Counted from the stretch's first letter, positions 12,016 to 25,609 are shown. The stretch is DNA of 64,000 nucleotides from Poecilobothrus nobilitatus (GCA_947095535.1 OX352772.1:49805445-49869444), one strand, 5' to 3'. Numbers and translations are program-made. Notes: generated by a model from the letters alone, not told the origin.

Positions 12016-12954
12016 GAGCAATGAGAACAAAATACCATCATTTATTAATTTTTTTCTCAAAATCAATAAAAGCAATATTCTTAAATTATTTTAAAATTAA
12101 TTATTCTTAAAAGATTTTTTTTTTGTTATCTTCAATACTCTTTTTTTCATAAAACTGAATAGTATGTAGATTTCTAGGGTAATAATTTGTAACATTGACA
12201 TAATACATAAAAGGATAAACAGCCATATGGTTAAAAAAAAAAAAAACCCGTAGGTATATAAAGTATCAAATCTAAAATAAGCAGTCAAAAAATGAATATA
12301 ATTACTATATCTATTCGTGTACGGCAATGATTTGAAGAAAGACCGACATTTATTTAAAGAATGGAGCAAAATTGTCAACACAATCTGTTTTAACTATGTT
12401 CTTTTTCTTCCATAATTTTTTTTTGCTTTGATTTTTTTCTTTTATAAAGTTTTAATCACTCCTGTAACATTTTTAAAACTTTTGTTTTAAATTTAGACGA
12501 AACTTGGATACTCCCTTATAATTAATGAATCTCTGAAACTATATTTATAAAATCTTAAAATTAAAAATACTTTATACAAATATCCCCTACATCCCCTACA
12601 TAACTTATAAATAAAGTTCACAACTTTCTAATTTTTTATTGTTTTCAAACTTATTAAAATTCAACGAAAGGATTTTCGAAAGTCTAGTAAAACGTGCATT
12701 TAACTAACATTATAGTAATTTACAAAACTCAATTATATACTGTTGAAAACATCAGATCTCATTTTATCAGGACAGATATTTTAAGGAGACAATATTACTA
12801 AAGTATTTATATCTTAAAATCTGTAATCAATTAACGGTAAGAGCAAAAAAAGTTGAACACTTTTTCTGTTCTTGTTTAATTGACCTTCTTATATCTTTTA
12901 GTGAGTTTAAGTATAACATTTGACAGATGGTCGTCTGTATGGAGATAATCACAC
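12016..12954. other. AT-rich intergenic DNA
   Basis: I see no gene. A 94-codon minus-strand frame (12097-12381) is rich in Phe, Leu, Ile and Lys from A/T runs and matches no family I know. Confidence 0.4.
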
Positions 12955-13325
12955 TAAAATAGAGACACCAAAATAAGAATTTTCAATACCTATGTGAAAT
13001 GAGTCCTACTATATGGGAGCGAGATTTGGTTAGTGAAGCAGTTCAACAACAAGCTGCAAACATTCGTGAATAAATGCCTTAGAACCATAGATCTTCTGGC
13101 CTAGGTGAATTTCCAACGAAACAAGAACAAATAGCACTTCAAATAAAAAGGAAAAAATGGAAGTGGATAGGACACACAGGGCAAAAGAAAAATAAGAAAA
13201 CCACGCATGACATGGACGAGCACAAAATCGAAAGAAATAGAAGAGAACGGAAAACATGTGCAGAAATTAAACAAATGACCCAAAACAGAGTACGATGGAG
13301 AAACCATGTGGAAGCCCTATACTAA
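12955..13325 (+). pseudogene. degenerate RTE-like LINE, C-terminus of reverse transcriptase ORF
   Basis: The plus strand encodes, with two frame changes and stops, RIFNTYVK / VLLYGSEIWLVKQFNNKLQT / FVNKCLRTI and then KRKKWKWIGHT...ERKTCAEIKQMTQNRVRWRN...HVEALY, with a stop at 13323-13325. This matches the usual C-terminal signature of insect RTE-type non-LTR retrotransposons (SVLLYG-E-W, KW-WIGHTLRK, WAE-K--AQNR-RWR--V-ALC). It is a dead 5'-truncated copy. The assignment to RTE is from family knowledge and should be treated as probable. Confidence 0.7.
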
Positions 13326-13718
13326 CCAAGGGAGAAAAAGAAGGAAAAAAAAGTATAACATTTTATTTTTATGCATATATAACTCTAATCTTTTTAATTA
13401 TTTTTCAGTCGTGATACTTTTCTATTAAATAAAACATTCAAAAATTAAATAATCTGGAATTTTATCGGGCAAGTCGGAAAGTATTATACGAATAAGTAAG
13501 AAAAAAATTATACGATTTAATAAATACATATGATATAAAATGTTTAGTTATAAGAGAAAAAAACTTTGTTTTAAACGCATTTACATTTACATTTACAAAA
13601 TTTTTAAAATTTAAAACGTTATTAAGTATATTTTTGAAAAAGAAAATTACTTTTTAGGTCCAAAAAATTGGCCCATTTTTAATCGTATAGAAAAAAACTG
13701 TTTTTGAACTAAACAGCT

Positions 13719-14100
13719 TATGAAAATTCATTTGTCAAGGGCACGTCCCGTTTGTGGAACCATATACCATCGCATGTGTTCCCTATAGTTGGTAATTCTT
13801 ATGTGTACGATTTACTTAAGTTTAAGAAGAACATTAACATCTTTCTTCAAAATGTCCCTCCAAATTTCCCTACCTATTCCCCATAATCCCAAATTTCCTA
13901 ATTCCGATTTCCCCAATCATCCTTCCCACATCACTATCCCCAAAACCAAACTGTACTTTTGTATTAAAGGTTCCATCCTAAAGTTTGGTTTTAAAAGGCG
14001 GGGTGGTTTTGGTTGGTTAAACTCCAACATTACCCTGAGGAAGCACGTGCAGTTCCTCTTGGTGACTTTGGAGTTTTCCACCAACCCTCGTAAAAAAAAA
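13719..14100 (+). pseudogene. LINE 3' end: ORF2 C-terminus, 3' UTR and poly(A)
   Basis: An open frame from 13719 to the TAA at 13884-13886 encodes YENSFVKGTSRLWNHIPSHV followed by FPIVGNSYVYDLLKFKKNIN. The SF...RTSRLWN-LPSHVF pattern is the standard C-terminus of many insect non-LTR retrotransposon ORF2 proteins. It is followed by a C-rich 3' UTR-like stretch and then an A-tract at 14092-14101, as expected of a 5'-truncated retrotransposed copy. The 143-codon frame overlapping this region in another phase is a shadow. Confidence 0.6.
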
Positions 14101-17100
14101 ATATATATATATTTTAAAGGTAATTATTTGCGTTCGAAACATACCTTTATTATTTACCAATTTCAGTTAATTTTTTTTTTTTACCATATAAACATATTTC
14201 AAATTATAATTTCCAATTAAAAGTTGACATTACAAACGCTTATAAAAATATTGAATTCAACATAATTATAATCTTTACTATGTATGTAGGTACATTAATT
14301 TTATATTATATATACACATATTTATATTAAAATTATCTTTTGAAATCATAATCTATATATGTATATATATTATGTATATATAACAAGCTCAAGCAATGAT
14401 ATTGCAGTAGTAATAGACTTTTAGATCTCTTCAAACGATATGTATGTATAACCAATGGATAGTAGAAATTGTGAAACAAAGTGATTGCAAAATCATAGTT
14501 ACAATATAAAAAAAAAAAATAAAACAAAAAAAAACAAAAAAAAAAAAATCAATATAAAGAGTAAATTTGATACGATTTTGGTTGATGATGTCAAGTTAAT
14601 TTTTCACTTGATTAATGATGAATTTAAAATTTAATAATAATATAATTTTTATAAAAAAAAAAAAAAACAAAAAAAAATGTTTTTTTTTTCTATATATAAA
14701 AACAAAATAATAATAAGGTCGTTTATAATGGTATTCTCCTATTTTAAAAATTTTTTTTTTTTTTTTTTGTTCTTGCTATTATTGTGTTTTTTTTTTTTTT
14801 AATTCTATATCCATATCAGTACTATATAAATATTAGCCTCAACATGACAATTTTTACAAAAATAATAAAAACAATTTAATACAAAACCCCAAGTATATTG
14901 CCATAATTAGGGCTTCATTTGATAGTATATATATGTATATTATAATATATAATTTTTGTAGCCGCTTTATTATGGTAGCAAATAATAAAACATTTATAAC
15001 AAAAAGAAAATAATAATAAATAACACAATAAAAATAACAACAGCTAACATAAAGAAAAGAATTATTTTATAAATACTTAAAAATTATAAGAATAACTGAA
15101 ATTTCAAAAGAAAACCTTTAAAAAAAAAAAAACAAATAAATGAATCAAGATAGAAAAATAAAAAAGGAGTACATTAAATTTGTGCTATTTACATATAGGC
15201 AGATATATTTACTTATATAGGATTAAATTTCTCAATGAATTTATTCAACAGAAAATTATTATACCAAAGAATATCGTCTGCCTATCATAATGCCATTGTA
15301 AATGTGCATATAGTTACACTAGAAATTACAACACGATTCTTTCTCTATATATGATTGATATTGAAATGAAGGTTACAGTTCAGATATACCTACTATATTT
15401 ATAGTTTTTTTTTTTTCTTTTTTTTTTAATTTTTACTTTAATGTATAGAATAAAAAAGAAAATAAAATCATTATTATCTTAATTCTTTTTTATTGTTTTA
15501 GTTTATACCTACATACATATATATATAAATATTTAACTTTAGATTTTCCATTAGAAGACATATTTTGTTCCATTTAAAATTATTAAACTAAAATATATAC
15601 TTAAGAGCTTTCCATGACCACAACTACAAATATAAAATAATAAACACTAATATCGTATTCCAATTTGATTTTTTTTTTTTTTTGTATTGTATTGTAGATA
15701 CGCACTTCGATTGTGCCTAATTGTGGTTTTTTTTTCATCTTAAGTGAATTAAAAAATTTGTTTACAACTATATACACAAAAAAATAAAATATTATTTATA
15801 ATTATTTGCAATTGAAAAGAAATTAATGATATAACTTTAAAACAATAAAAAATTAATTTTTTCCTACATACTACTATATGTAGGTATAGCTATAAAAATT
15901 TACAATACATTGAATTTTAGAATGCCGCAGCGCGACATTGTTTTACAATTTAACATAGTAATCTTTCTCTTTAGAAAAGTACAACTTAATTCAGAATTTA
16001 TAGATTTATCGAAGTAATTAATACATTTCATTCACCTTTTTCAGACTTTTTGAGACCTTCAATAGGAGGATCTAAGTGATGCAACTACAAAATATCAAAA
16101 AAAAATGTGACCCATCCTTAAAGAAAATAAAACTGAACGATCCCTAACTTGAAATATATAGGTATAGGTATATGTATACAGTCTAGGTTCGTTCATGTTC
16201 GTTATAGAATAAACGATGCAGAAGTTGCAAAGAGAAAAGGATAGAAGATACTCTCCATAATTTTTTCTGTGGATATCCTACCTACAAGATCAGATTTAAA
16301 ATCTGGGAAAAGTATATTTTTAAACTCTATACAGGCTGTATTTGGAAAAATATTTGAATACAACTCACCTTGTTATATGGTTTCAATTAATTTTTCGAGT
16401 TTTAGAATAAAATAAATAATATGTTTTGAAATAGAAGCTGTAATTTTCATTGTCTTCAAAATGCATCTGTTAAAATGATTTTTATTAAAATTCTATTTAA
16501 AAGAAAATTTAAAATTGAAAAAACATCCAAGAAATAAATTTTCCTTAGGCATATGTTACTATATTCTAAAAGAAAAAAGACACATATTTTAAAAAATCTG
16601 GATTTTAATCTATATACGACTATACTTGATATGCGAAATTAACCATAATTTATTAATTCACAGTTTAGTCCTTTACAGTATGGAAGCGAAAAAAAAACTT
16701 TTATAGGTTTTAGAAATCATCACACATCATGTAATGTGTTTAGCTTGATTTTAAGCTAGATTTCCACTTTCAAAAAAAAACTGATAAAATGTATACATGG
16801 TACTACATGTTATCATATATTTCATTACACATATTACAAAGAGAATATAATTGAAGGAAACCTTATCGTCTTACAATAAATCTTACAATAAACTGCGCAA
16901 CTTTATACTTCATATTTTAAACAAATTAATTAGTGAAGTTTCCTAACTTCTTATTAAAATATGTATATATATTTTTGCTAGGATTTATCAATATTATTTA
17001 AATTTGTATGTTATAATTTGGATTGGGACAAGCTATAAAGGGGACAAGCTATTTGGGTTAATCTATAAAGAAAAGTTTCTTTCCAGAGTATTCTATCACG

Positions 17101-17689
17101 AGTAATTTGCACCTATACCTTCACGAATACTTTATACTTCTACATGATGATTACGGTTTAATAAAAACTATAGGGACAGTATATATAAAAGTATATATAT
17201 ACATAAAGAATCATCAAAAGGCACAAGAAATTTGCATCAACCTCCATGATGGTAATAATATAACAGACTCCACATGATGGTAATGATATAACAGAATAAA
17301 TAAAATATATAAATAATAAGGCAAGATATATATAAGAAATCATCAAAAGATTCTTTAGGGAAATACAGTTATTTCTATTTGTCTAAGAGCGGTGCGGCTT
17401 TAACCCAGTAAACCGCTACACTTTTTTTTGAGCAAACAACAAGTTAAATAGCTTTTGGTACAAATGTTTTGTGCAGACATGGGGGTAGTAAAAGTTAAAG
17501 AGTTATAATTTATGCGTTGACTTGATTCAATCAATGATTCATTATTATATAGGTACATAAATCACAAAATCATTTTAATTAATGAAAAAACTAAATGAAC
17601 TACAACATTGGAAAGAAAACAAGATAGAATGTAAACCAACGGTTTTTAAAAGCGCACATTTCCAAAACTCAATACAAACTGTTTAGAAT
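14101..17689. other. AT-rich intergenic DNA, no gene recognised
   Basis: The stretch is dominated by homopolymers (14480-14800, 15400-15430, 15668-15682) and TA repeats. A small direct duplication of (C)CATGATGGTAATRATATAACAGA lies at about 17245-17295. No exon with splice signals and no RNA gene could be supported. Confidence 0.4.
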
Positions 17690-18450
17690 TGTGACTTGCA
17701 CAAAAATTTGAAAATTTAAAAAATAAAATTTAAGAAATTTTTTGTAATAAGAAAATATGTTAAAATAGGACTTTTCTGGAATTTGGAATTTTTGAGGAAC
17801 CCTTTATAACTAAGAAAAACCGTTAACACACGTAAAAATATATTATTGAACCTTTAATTTTCATGTCTTGCCGAAGAAAAATTTTTACAGGTGCCTAAGC
17901 TACAGGTGTCTAAAAATAGCAAATTTTCAATTTTTGAGGCGTAATAACTCTGAACCCCCTCTGCTACCAAAAAATTTTCTGAGGAAACTTATACTAATTC
18001 TAAAAGTTCTTTCTTGTCTCAAAATTTCAGGTTTCTATCTAAAGGTGTGCTGGAGTTATGAAAAAAGAAATTTCATGCAAAATGTGGTTTTCACATAACG
18101 GTAAATTTAAATACTAAATTTAAAAAAATTGTATAATTTTTATATTAATTATAAAAAATAATAAAAAATACCTGTCGCATGACGTTTTCAGATTGAAAAA
18201 ATCTTAAGCAGAACCATAAGATATATGCATTTAAAAATAGGGATTTTCAAAGTTTGAGGGGCTGTAGCTCCGTAATGGATGGGGCTACAAGAAAAAGTTG
18301 TTCCACAAAATTATTTTTTTTATGCGACCTACCCATGGCTAAAATTTTTTTTCTCTATCTTTAACGGTGTAGAAGTTTTGTAAACAGACGGACGAACTGA
18401 CGGACAGAGTGAAACTAATAAGCACATTTTTTCAAAATATTTTTGGAAAT
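17690..18450 (+). repeat. dispersed repeat, copy C (partial)
   Basis: The core parallels copy B at 56210-56830 in the same order: TTTTTACAGGTGCCTAAGCTACAGGTG, the CACATAACGGTAAATT motif, and GGGGCTGTAGCTCCGTAA followed by a GGGGCTACA motif. It ends with GACGGACGAACTGACGGACAGA, the counterpart of the GACG run in copy B. The hairpin termini of copies A and B are not visible, so the copy is truncated or diverged at its ends. Confidence 0.65.
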
Positions 18451-19688
18451 GTGCTAAAAAGGTATCTATATAAATATGTTGCATAGTATATATACATATA
18501 CATATATATAAAATCATTATAATTAAAATTTTCAATTTAAACAAAAAAAAAAATAAAAATCTCATTCATATTAAAATTTATCTATACAAAATAGTAACTA
18601 ACATCACATATTTTATTTTATGCTGAAATGGGTGACAATTTATACTATGGTAATAATAACATTTTGTTTATTGAAATACTATAATGACTTTTGTTATCAT
18701 CAACATGACAAAGTTATAGGAATCTTTTTATTATAACTTTTTTTTTTTGTTTTTGTTTTTTTTTTTTTTTTGAAATGCATAAAATTTCAATGATTTGAGC
18801 ATATAAGAAATTATGTTTATGAACTCAAAAACTTTCATACCTTTCAAACAAAGTATATTATGTTTTTTTTTTTTTTTAATATATCCGTTAGTAAATTTAT
18901 TAATATTAAATATTGTTTAGAAATAAAAAGAAAGAGTTAAAATACAGAACTAAGCGTAAAAATCCAACAACCTGCGGTTTTTTATGAAAAAAAAAACAAA
19001 AAAAAAATGTGTAATGATCTTTTAAGATCAACTAATAAAACACGAAAAAATATCGCTTTTGTGGTTACAATTTTTAATAGTTTTTCTTCCTTTTTTTTTT
19101 TTTGTTTGTAAGAATATTTCTTTTTTTTTTATTTTACTTTTATTTTCTTTCTCTTTCTTTCAATTTTGATATAAACTCTATTTTATTTTCTCTTTTTCAA
19201 AATACAAAAAAAAAAAAAAAATACTGATTAATCTAAATATAATACAAAAGAAGCCCTCATAATTGCATATTTTCAACAAATATCAAAAAAAAAAAAAATT
19301 AAAAAAAGAGAGCGACACACTCCCGCCGCTAGATTTGCCGCCAGCCGTCATAAAACTTGATAATAAAATATATACATATACTATACATATTTTGTATATA
19401 TGTATATATAGGTTCAGGTTCATATATATATTCTCTAATATAAACGATATTACAGTATATGTATACAAAAAAACAACTTTAAATTTTTGAAAACATTGAT
19501 TAAATACCTTTTATATTTCTTAATGAACCCTGTATATACAAAGGAAAAACTTCAAAAATATGATATATAGTATTGTAATTTGTATTTAAACAAAAATGTA
19601 AGTATTACCGTTTGCCATATAAAATAATTGTGGAATAACTTTTATATATGATTCATATTCATATCATATGTATATATAATCAGGACGC
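18451..19688. other. homopolymer-rich DNA with a small GC island
   Basis: Many T10-T16 and A10-A16 runs occur. The only compositional exception is 19308-19356 (GAGCGACACACTCCCGCCGC, then TAGATTTGCCGCCAGCC), which is not in a coding context I can support and may be regulatory. Confidence 0.4.
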
Positions 19689-19860
19689 TATGACATCAAC
19701 CACTTATCACTAATTAAATAATTATTTTTTTGATAAGTTTTTGTTGTACCAAAACCATATTTGATAATAACTCAATAAAGTTTTGATTAGTAAAAAACAC
19801 TCACTTATCGAAAAAATAATAATAATTATTTGATTAGCGATAAATGGTTGGTACGATATA
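19689..19860. mobile_element. short palindromic MITE
   Basis: The left arm contains CAACCACTTATCACTAATTA, then AATAATTATTTTTTTGATAAGT. The right arm carries the reverse complement (CACTTATCGAAAAAATAATA, ATTATTTGATTAGCGATAAATGGTTGG). This gives TIRs of roughly 45-50 bp around a ~70-bp middle. The element is non-coding, about 170 bp long, and of unknown superfamily. Confidence 0.65.
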
Positions 19861-20205
19861 GGACCCAAGTAAAAATAATTCGAATATTCATAAAACATCT
19901 GCATGTCAACATTATTCCAATAAGTTCATATGTTAATTACACCTAACTATAATATTCATTAATAACTATCATATAATATCATATGGTTTTGTACTTTTAT
20001 ATGACATTTCATACATATAACTATAATAGTCATAAAATCATTCTTTTATTTTCTTAAAATATGGTATGCCATTTTATAATATGTACATATGTATTTAAAT
20101 GTAAATAAAAATTTCCCGAACACCCTTCTTATACTTTCTCCTTAACATTCATAAATTTTTACTAAAATGTTAGATTAGTACAAAAGCTGCTGATAAGGTT
20201 TAAAA

Positions 20206-21105
20206 GGTGCAGTGACAGAACGATCGAGGAAATAAAGCCCGCGGGCTATAATTCGTTTTTGAATTGAAATTAAAGCCCATATTTAAAAGGAATTAAAACC
20301 TGTCAGCTTTAATTCCTTTTGAATTGAAATTAAGACCACACTATTTTTTGTTTGAGGCATTTTAGAGTTTTGGATAAAAATTGGGATATCCCCTTTTACC
20401 AGAATATTTACTAATAAATAGTATATGTGCGAGATTATGAATTTGGAGGGGTTTTAGAGTTGGTTACAAAATCAGGGATATATACTTTTTCCAAAATATG
20501 TATATAAGTAATACTCCTATTAGTCCTATTGTTAGGGATTTTAGGAGGGATGTTAGAGTTGTATGAAAAATCTGGATTCTACGCCTTTTACAGAGTATTT
20601 AGATATATGCATATGCGAGTTTTAAATTAGGAGGATTATTTATATACATATTCTGGAAAAGGCGTATAACTCTGATTTTGTAATTTACTCTAAAATCTCT
20701 CCTAATACAGAAACTCTGTTATGCATATATCTAAATATTCTGTAAAAGGCGTATAATCCTGATTTTGAATTAAACTCTAAAATCCCTCCCAAAATCCCTG
20801 ACGAATCTCTGATCCTTAACAATGAAACAAAAATCCCATAGAACTTCTGGCTCATTGAAGTGAGTCTGACATTTCACCAAATGAAATCCTGTCAAATGAA
20901 ATACAGACTCATGATAGTAAACTTTGTGTTACTCAGTAGGCTTTAATTATTTTTCGAAATTAACTTAAAGCCCACGATCTAGTGAAATTAAGACCCGTGG
21001 ACTTTAATTCTTTTTTGAAAATGTCCAGTCCACGGAAGTTAATTCTAAAAGTTTTGGAATTAAAGCCCCCGGGCTTTATTGCCTCGGGCGTTCTGCTACT
21101 GCACC
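20206..21105. mobile_element. 900-bp TIR element with 9-bp target duplication (MULE-like)
   Basis: The left end GGTGCAGTGACAGAACG and the inverted right end (reading GGTGCAGTAGCAGAACG on the minus strand) extend as a TIR for about 50 bp (ATAAAGCCCGCGGGCT region). The element is bordered by the identical 9-mer GGTTTAAAA at 20197-20205 and 21106-21114. A long TIR and a 9-bp duplication fit Mutator-like elements. No transposase frame is present. Subterminal regions repeat AATTAAAGCCC-type blocks, and the middle carries inverted ~90-bp modules with GATTTTG and CTCTAAAATC. Confidence 0.85.
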
Positions 21106-21114
21106 GGTTTAAAA

Positions 21115-22220
21115 GAGCGGTAGCATAAGCAAAAAATTAAATTCTTAAATAAATATTATGTTAAAGCTTTTGTTTTTTTACTATAATACACATATTTAAT
21201 AACGGCAACACTTTCAAAAAAATAAAAAAACAAAAAATTTCTTTTCAAATAAAATTTTATGACTCTTTTAGCGCTCAAATTTAGAGCAACCCATCATTAT
21301 TCCGATTTTAATTTAAACACATTATAATGACTCTTTAAAAATGTTTATACATATATATATATATACACACATGTACACATATATAATTTTAAAGGAGAAT
21401 AACTATGATAAAAATAACTATAATATACCATATAGTTTCCCCCCTTCTTTTAGGGCTTGTTTATAGTTATAAGGTGCTAAATAATAAAAAAAATTTTATA
21501 CCGAAAAAATTATTAGGTATAAAAAATCTTCGAAGATAATTGAAAGTCACCACAAAATTATGTTTCTCTTTCTTTTGTTTTTAATGTATTTTATTTTGTT
21601 GTTATTGTTGCTGTTGTTGTTGTTATTGTTTAGCTGTTTTTAAAAGTTTTTGCAAAAAGTAAATCATTAAAATGTTACACAAATTTATGTTAACTTTTTA
21701 TATATATATACAATATATATATAGTCTATACTTCTTTTTGGATTCACTAAGATTTTTGGTATATGGAATAAGAAGAAAGATATTCTAGAGTGTCTCAATG
21801 AATGAATTAACACAAGTAATAATTAAAAAAAAAATATACAATATAAAAAAATTTAAAAACAAAGACAAAAAAAGAACAAAAATATACCTAATTTTGTAGT
21901 ATATATTAAAAATTATATTGACACAGAAACCTCCCATAATTATTATCTTCTTTTTCAATTTACTCAAAAAATTTTTTTTTAATATGATTTATTATTTCGA
22001 GTAAAAATTTTTATCACTTCATAACTTCATAAAATTGAAAATTGATTTTATTTTTTTAAGAAATCATATATTTAAAAATGAATTATAAATTATATAGGAA
22101 AATTTTATTTTACGTAATACATATACATTTACATAGATATATTTGTTAAAGTTAAATAAAATTGAAAAATTTTGACTTTAATTGTAACTGTGAGTTTTTT
22201 TTTTTTCTTTTTTTTTTTTA
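21115..22220. other. AT-rich intergenic DNA with a GTT/ATT microsatellite
   Basis: A trinucleotide-like run (GTTGTTATTGTTGCTGTTGT) lies at about 21598-21633. It could read as a Gln/Asn tract on the minus strand but is not in a supported exon. TA repeats occur at about 21352 and 21700. Nothing else is recognised. Confidence 0.4.
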
Positions 22221-22372
22221 GCATATTCCTCTGCCACATAAATGTGACAAGGAAATTTATATAGCCTTTTCTTTTCAGCCATGACTTTAAAATTTCGTAA
22301 GAGGGAATTATTCTTACGACGTGTGCGGTTAACGTATTTCATACGCTTTACCAACTAGGCCACAGAAACCCC
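22221..22372 (-). repeat. SINE family 1, diverged copy
   Basis: On the minus strand the copy shows a tRNA-like head (GGCCTAGTTGGTAAAGCG), a damaged B-box region, the CGTCGTAAGAATAATTCCCT-type hairpin and a tail with CACATTTATGTGGCAGAG. It is more diverged than the copies at 42.9 and 51.6 kb, suggesting an older insertion. Confidence 0.75.
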
Positions 22373-25300
22373 AACTGTAAATTAAAAATCAATTGTATTT
22401 AAAAATTCTTAAGATAAAATTATATAATATGGTAATTACATATCTATAGGTAAATATCAAATCTACAAAAAAATTTTAAATTTGTGAATTTTGTATTGAG
22501 TCTGTAGAGTCCACCTGACAAAGCTTAACGACACGTAAAAATGGATTGTCAATTGAAGTTAAGTTTTGTCAGGTATAACTAAGATCCACTATAAGTCTTT
22601 CCTATAATTGCCGCAATTTGTAAAACATATCACAAATCCGTATGCCTTACACAAAAACGGCCTTGAGAATTTATTTAGAGATTTAACTAAACATATATGC
22701 TTATATAGGAAGTTTTCATAGCCATCACATTTATATGCACTGTTTTAGAAGCTTTCTTTTTCTTAAAGCCTTTCCCTAAATAAAATAACATGCTTTTCCA
22801 TTTTTCTTCTAATTTTTTTTTTTTTCTTTTGTCAAGAAAGTGAAAAATGCAGCCATATCATACATGCTGATGGTATAAGTGCATACTTATGCAAAGAGCA
22901 ATATTTTCAAAATTCTGATTATGCCACATATATTAAAAGCGTAAAATCTATATTTTAAAAGCGTTCTTTTTTCATAGTGTAAATATTAAAGATATTCAAC
23001 AAGTAGTTTCCAAGAGTGAAATATATAGTTATAGAGTGTTCATTACGTTGCATTAGTGTTCATTTTAGTTTAAGTACATATTCTAGTGCTTCATTTAGAA
23101 TATTAAAGCTACAAAAATTGTTATATGCGCATATACGTGCTCAGAAAAATATTAAAAATTATGCTGTGCCAAAATTTCAAGTTAATAATATACCAAATGC
23201 AAAATCTGCTGCAGAAAATACAAAATTAAAAAAAGAAAATTATTTTTAACCGTTACAACAATTTTCAGTGATTATATTAGAAAAGAAAAGGAAGTAAAAA
23301 AAAACCTTTGTTGCACTTTTCTAACCTGAATAATACACTTTCACAAAAGCTATCTAAGTGTGCTCTTATCGACATATTTTAAAATCTATATATAACAAGT
23401 ATAAAATTAATTCAGTAGTGGTCTTTCTAATTTTAATACATATAAAAATTTCTTAGTCGGTTAAATTTATATCGTTGAAGTGGGATCTGCCCTAGAGCCG
23501 AGCCAGTAAGGTATTGGTTCAGGGCGAATGGGAAATTGGGGTGCCAATATATAAAATAAAAAAAATTTTAAATCAATCTTTCACTGTATATCTTTAATAT
23601 ACAATGAAACTTAAACTTTTAAATCAATCTTTCAATGTATATTAGAGTATAATGAGACTTAAATTTACTTTACATATGTATTACAAAAAATTAAGTATTT
23701 GGTATACGTACTAAAAAATGTAAATTCGTAAAACATATTTTTATAAAAAAAAGAACAGATTTGCTAAAATCAACTTTTTAGCTTATATACATGCGTTATG
23801 ATGTTATAAAAATACAAAAATTAAAAAGATTTTTGCTTTATTATGTATTTTAAATAAGAAGCCAATTGGTTTTATTATAAAAAGAAAACCTACAGGTTGG
23901 TTAACACGGTATTTTTATATATATGTACATGGTTTCAGTTAACTGCGGCATACAAATAAGATTTTTAAAAAATATGTATCTATTTTTTACCCTTTAATTT
24001 TTTTCCGTTTCAACAAAAAGTCGGCAAAATTTTGAGATGAAATAATTGTAATTTATATTTAATAAAAAAAACATTAAATAAATATCTAAACTTATAACAA
24101 TTAAAAATATCTACTACATACTCTTATACACACCTATACACAAAACTACTACAAAAAAATAAAATTGTGATGATTTTATAAGTCCACTAGAATCCACCTC
24201 CGAAAGGAAAAAGTACATCACCATTTGTTTACAATATTATATACATATTATATATAAATGTTACAAATAAATTACATACATAAATAAATAAAACTACCGT
24301 GCTTTTAAAATTGTAAAATATCATTATACATACATACTTAATTATATATAAATGATTTTCTGAAATATTTAACAACATATACTTCAGGTGAATGCCCATA
24401 AAATAACAATTCATATCTTATAAATTTAATATTTAAGTTAAAAACTTTATTTTATCTCTATTTTGATTTTATTTTTTTTTTTTAATTTTGTTTTTAAAAA
24501 GGATTCTATAAAATGGTATTATAAATATCAGTTGATCAAAAAAAAATTTAAATATATAAATAAACTGTATTATTAATACCTTCAAATGTCGCAATACAAT
24601 GATATATGGCGGTAAAAATGTATTGTATTTTTTCAATCAAATCTAAAATCTTTTGTATTAAATCTCTTCTATACTAAATCAAAATTAAAACTTTTATATT
24701 ACTTTATTATTCTTCACTTAAATCTTAGTGTTATACTGTTATACCCTCGCGCATTTTATTTCCAAAAGCGTAACAAGTGAATGGATCAGGAAGATCAAAA
24801 TAAATAAAATTGTTCTGATCAAAATCAGGATCATAGGTTTATATCAATTAAAGGTTTTGAAGGTAATTGATCCTAATATAAAAAAATGTAAAAAAAAAGG
24901 GGGAAAAAATTTAAAAAAAATTACATCTTAGGATTATATACATAAATATGTACTATAAAAGTAATAATTTATGCATTATCTTGGAAATGGTAAAAAAGGA
25001 TATAGATGAAAAATATTTAATAACATAAATTAAAGATGAATTTTAAAAAATGTTAAAAGTGAAATAATAGTTGTATACCTTAAAATTGTGACTATTATAT
25101 AAAAATATATATATATTATATCATATACATATGTCATATATTATATAAAAATATATATATATATATGGCATATGTATATGATACATATATATATATATCA
25201 TATATGAGATATGTATATGTACATATATATGTATTATTCGTGTTGCTTATTAATTCCATAAATTAATAATTTTTGGAATTTTTATCTTATACATGTACCT

Positions 25301-25600
25301 AATACGATACACACACATACATATATATATCATAAACCGCCCTCAAAGAAAAATTTTCAAAAATTTGAATTATTTTATATTTAATTTTCCATATAATTTA
25401 ATAGTGTATTGTGTATAACAACATCTATCAATATTTAGTAACAAAATTTTTAAATAAACCATATACATATAGTGTGCATATACGGGTTGGGTATACAAAA
25501 TTCAATTCCAAAAAAAAATTCCATTTCCAAAATATCATTTACATAATTCCACATAAAAAAAAATTCTAAAATGTATAATGGTAACCACTTTAAATAGTGC
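22373..25600. other. AT-rich intergenic DNA, no gene recognised
   Basis: A 77-codon frame near 23016-23249 lacks an ATG-independent family match and is not called. TA/ATAT repeats occupy 25090-25240. A less AT-rich patch (CCCTAGAGCCGAGCCAGTAA) lies near 23490-23540 without recognisable structure. Confidence 0.4.
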
Positions 25601-25609
25601 TAAAAATCC

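Noticed and set aside
13030..13307. minus-strand frames of 75 and 68 codons
   Set aside because: They are antisense to an RTE-like LINE fragment whose plus-strand reading has family motifs.
13789..14220. 143-codon plus-strand frame
   Set aside because: It is out of phase with the LINE ORF2 C-terminus at 13719-13886 and crosses its 3' UTR and poly(A).
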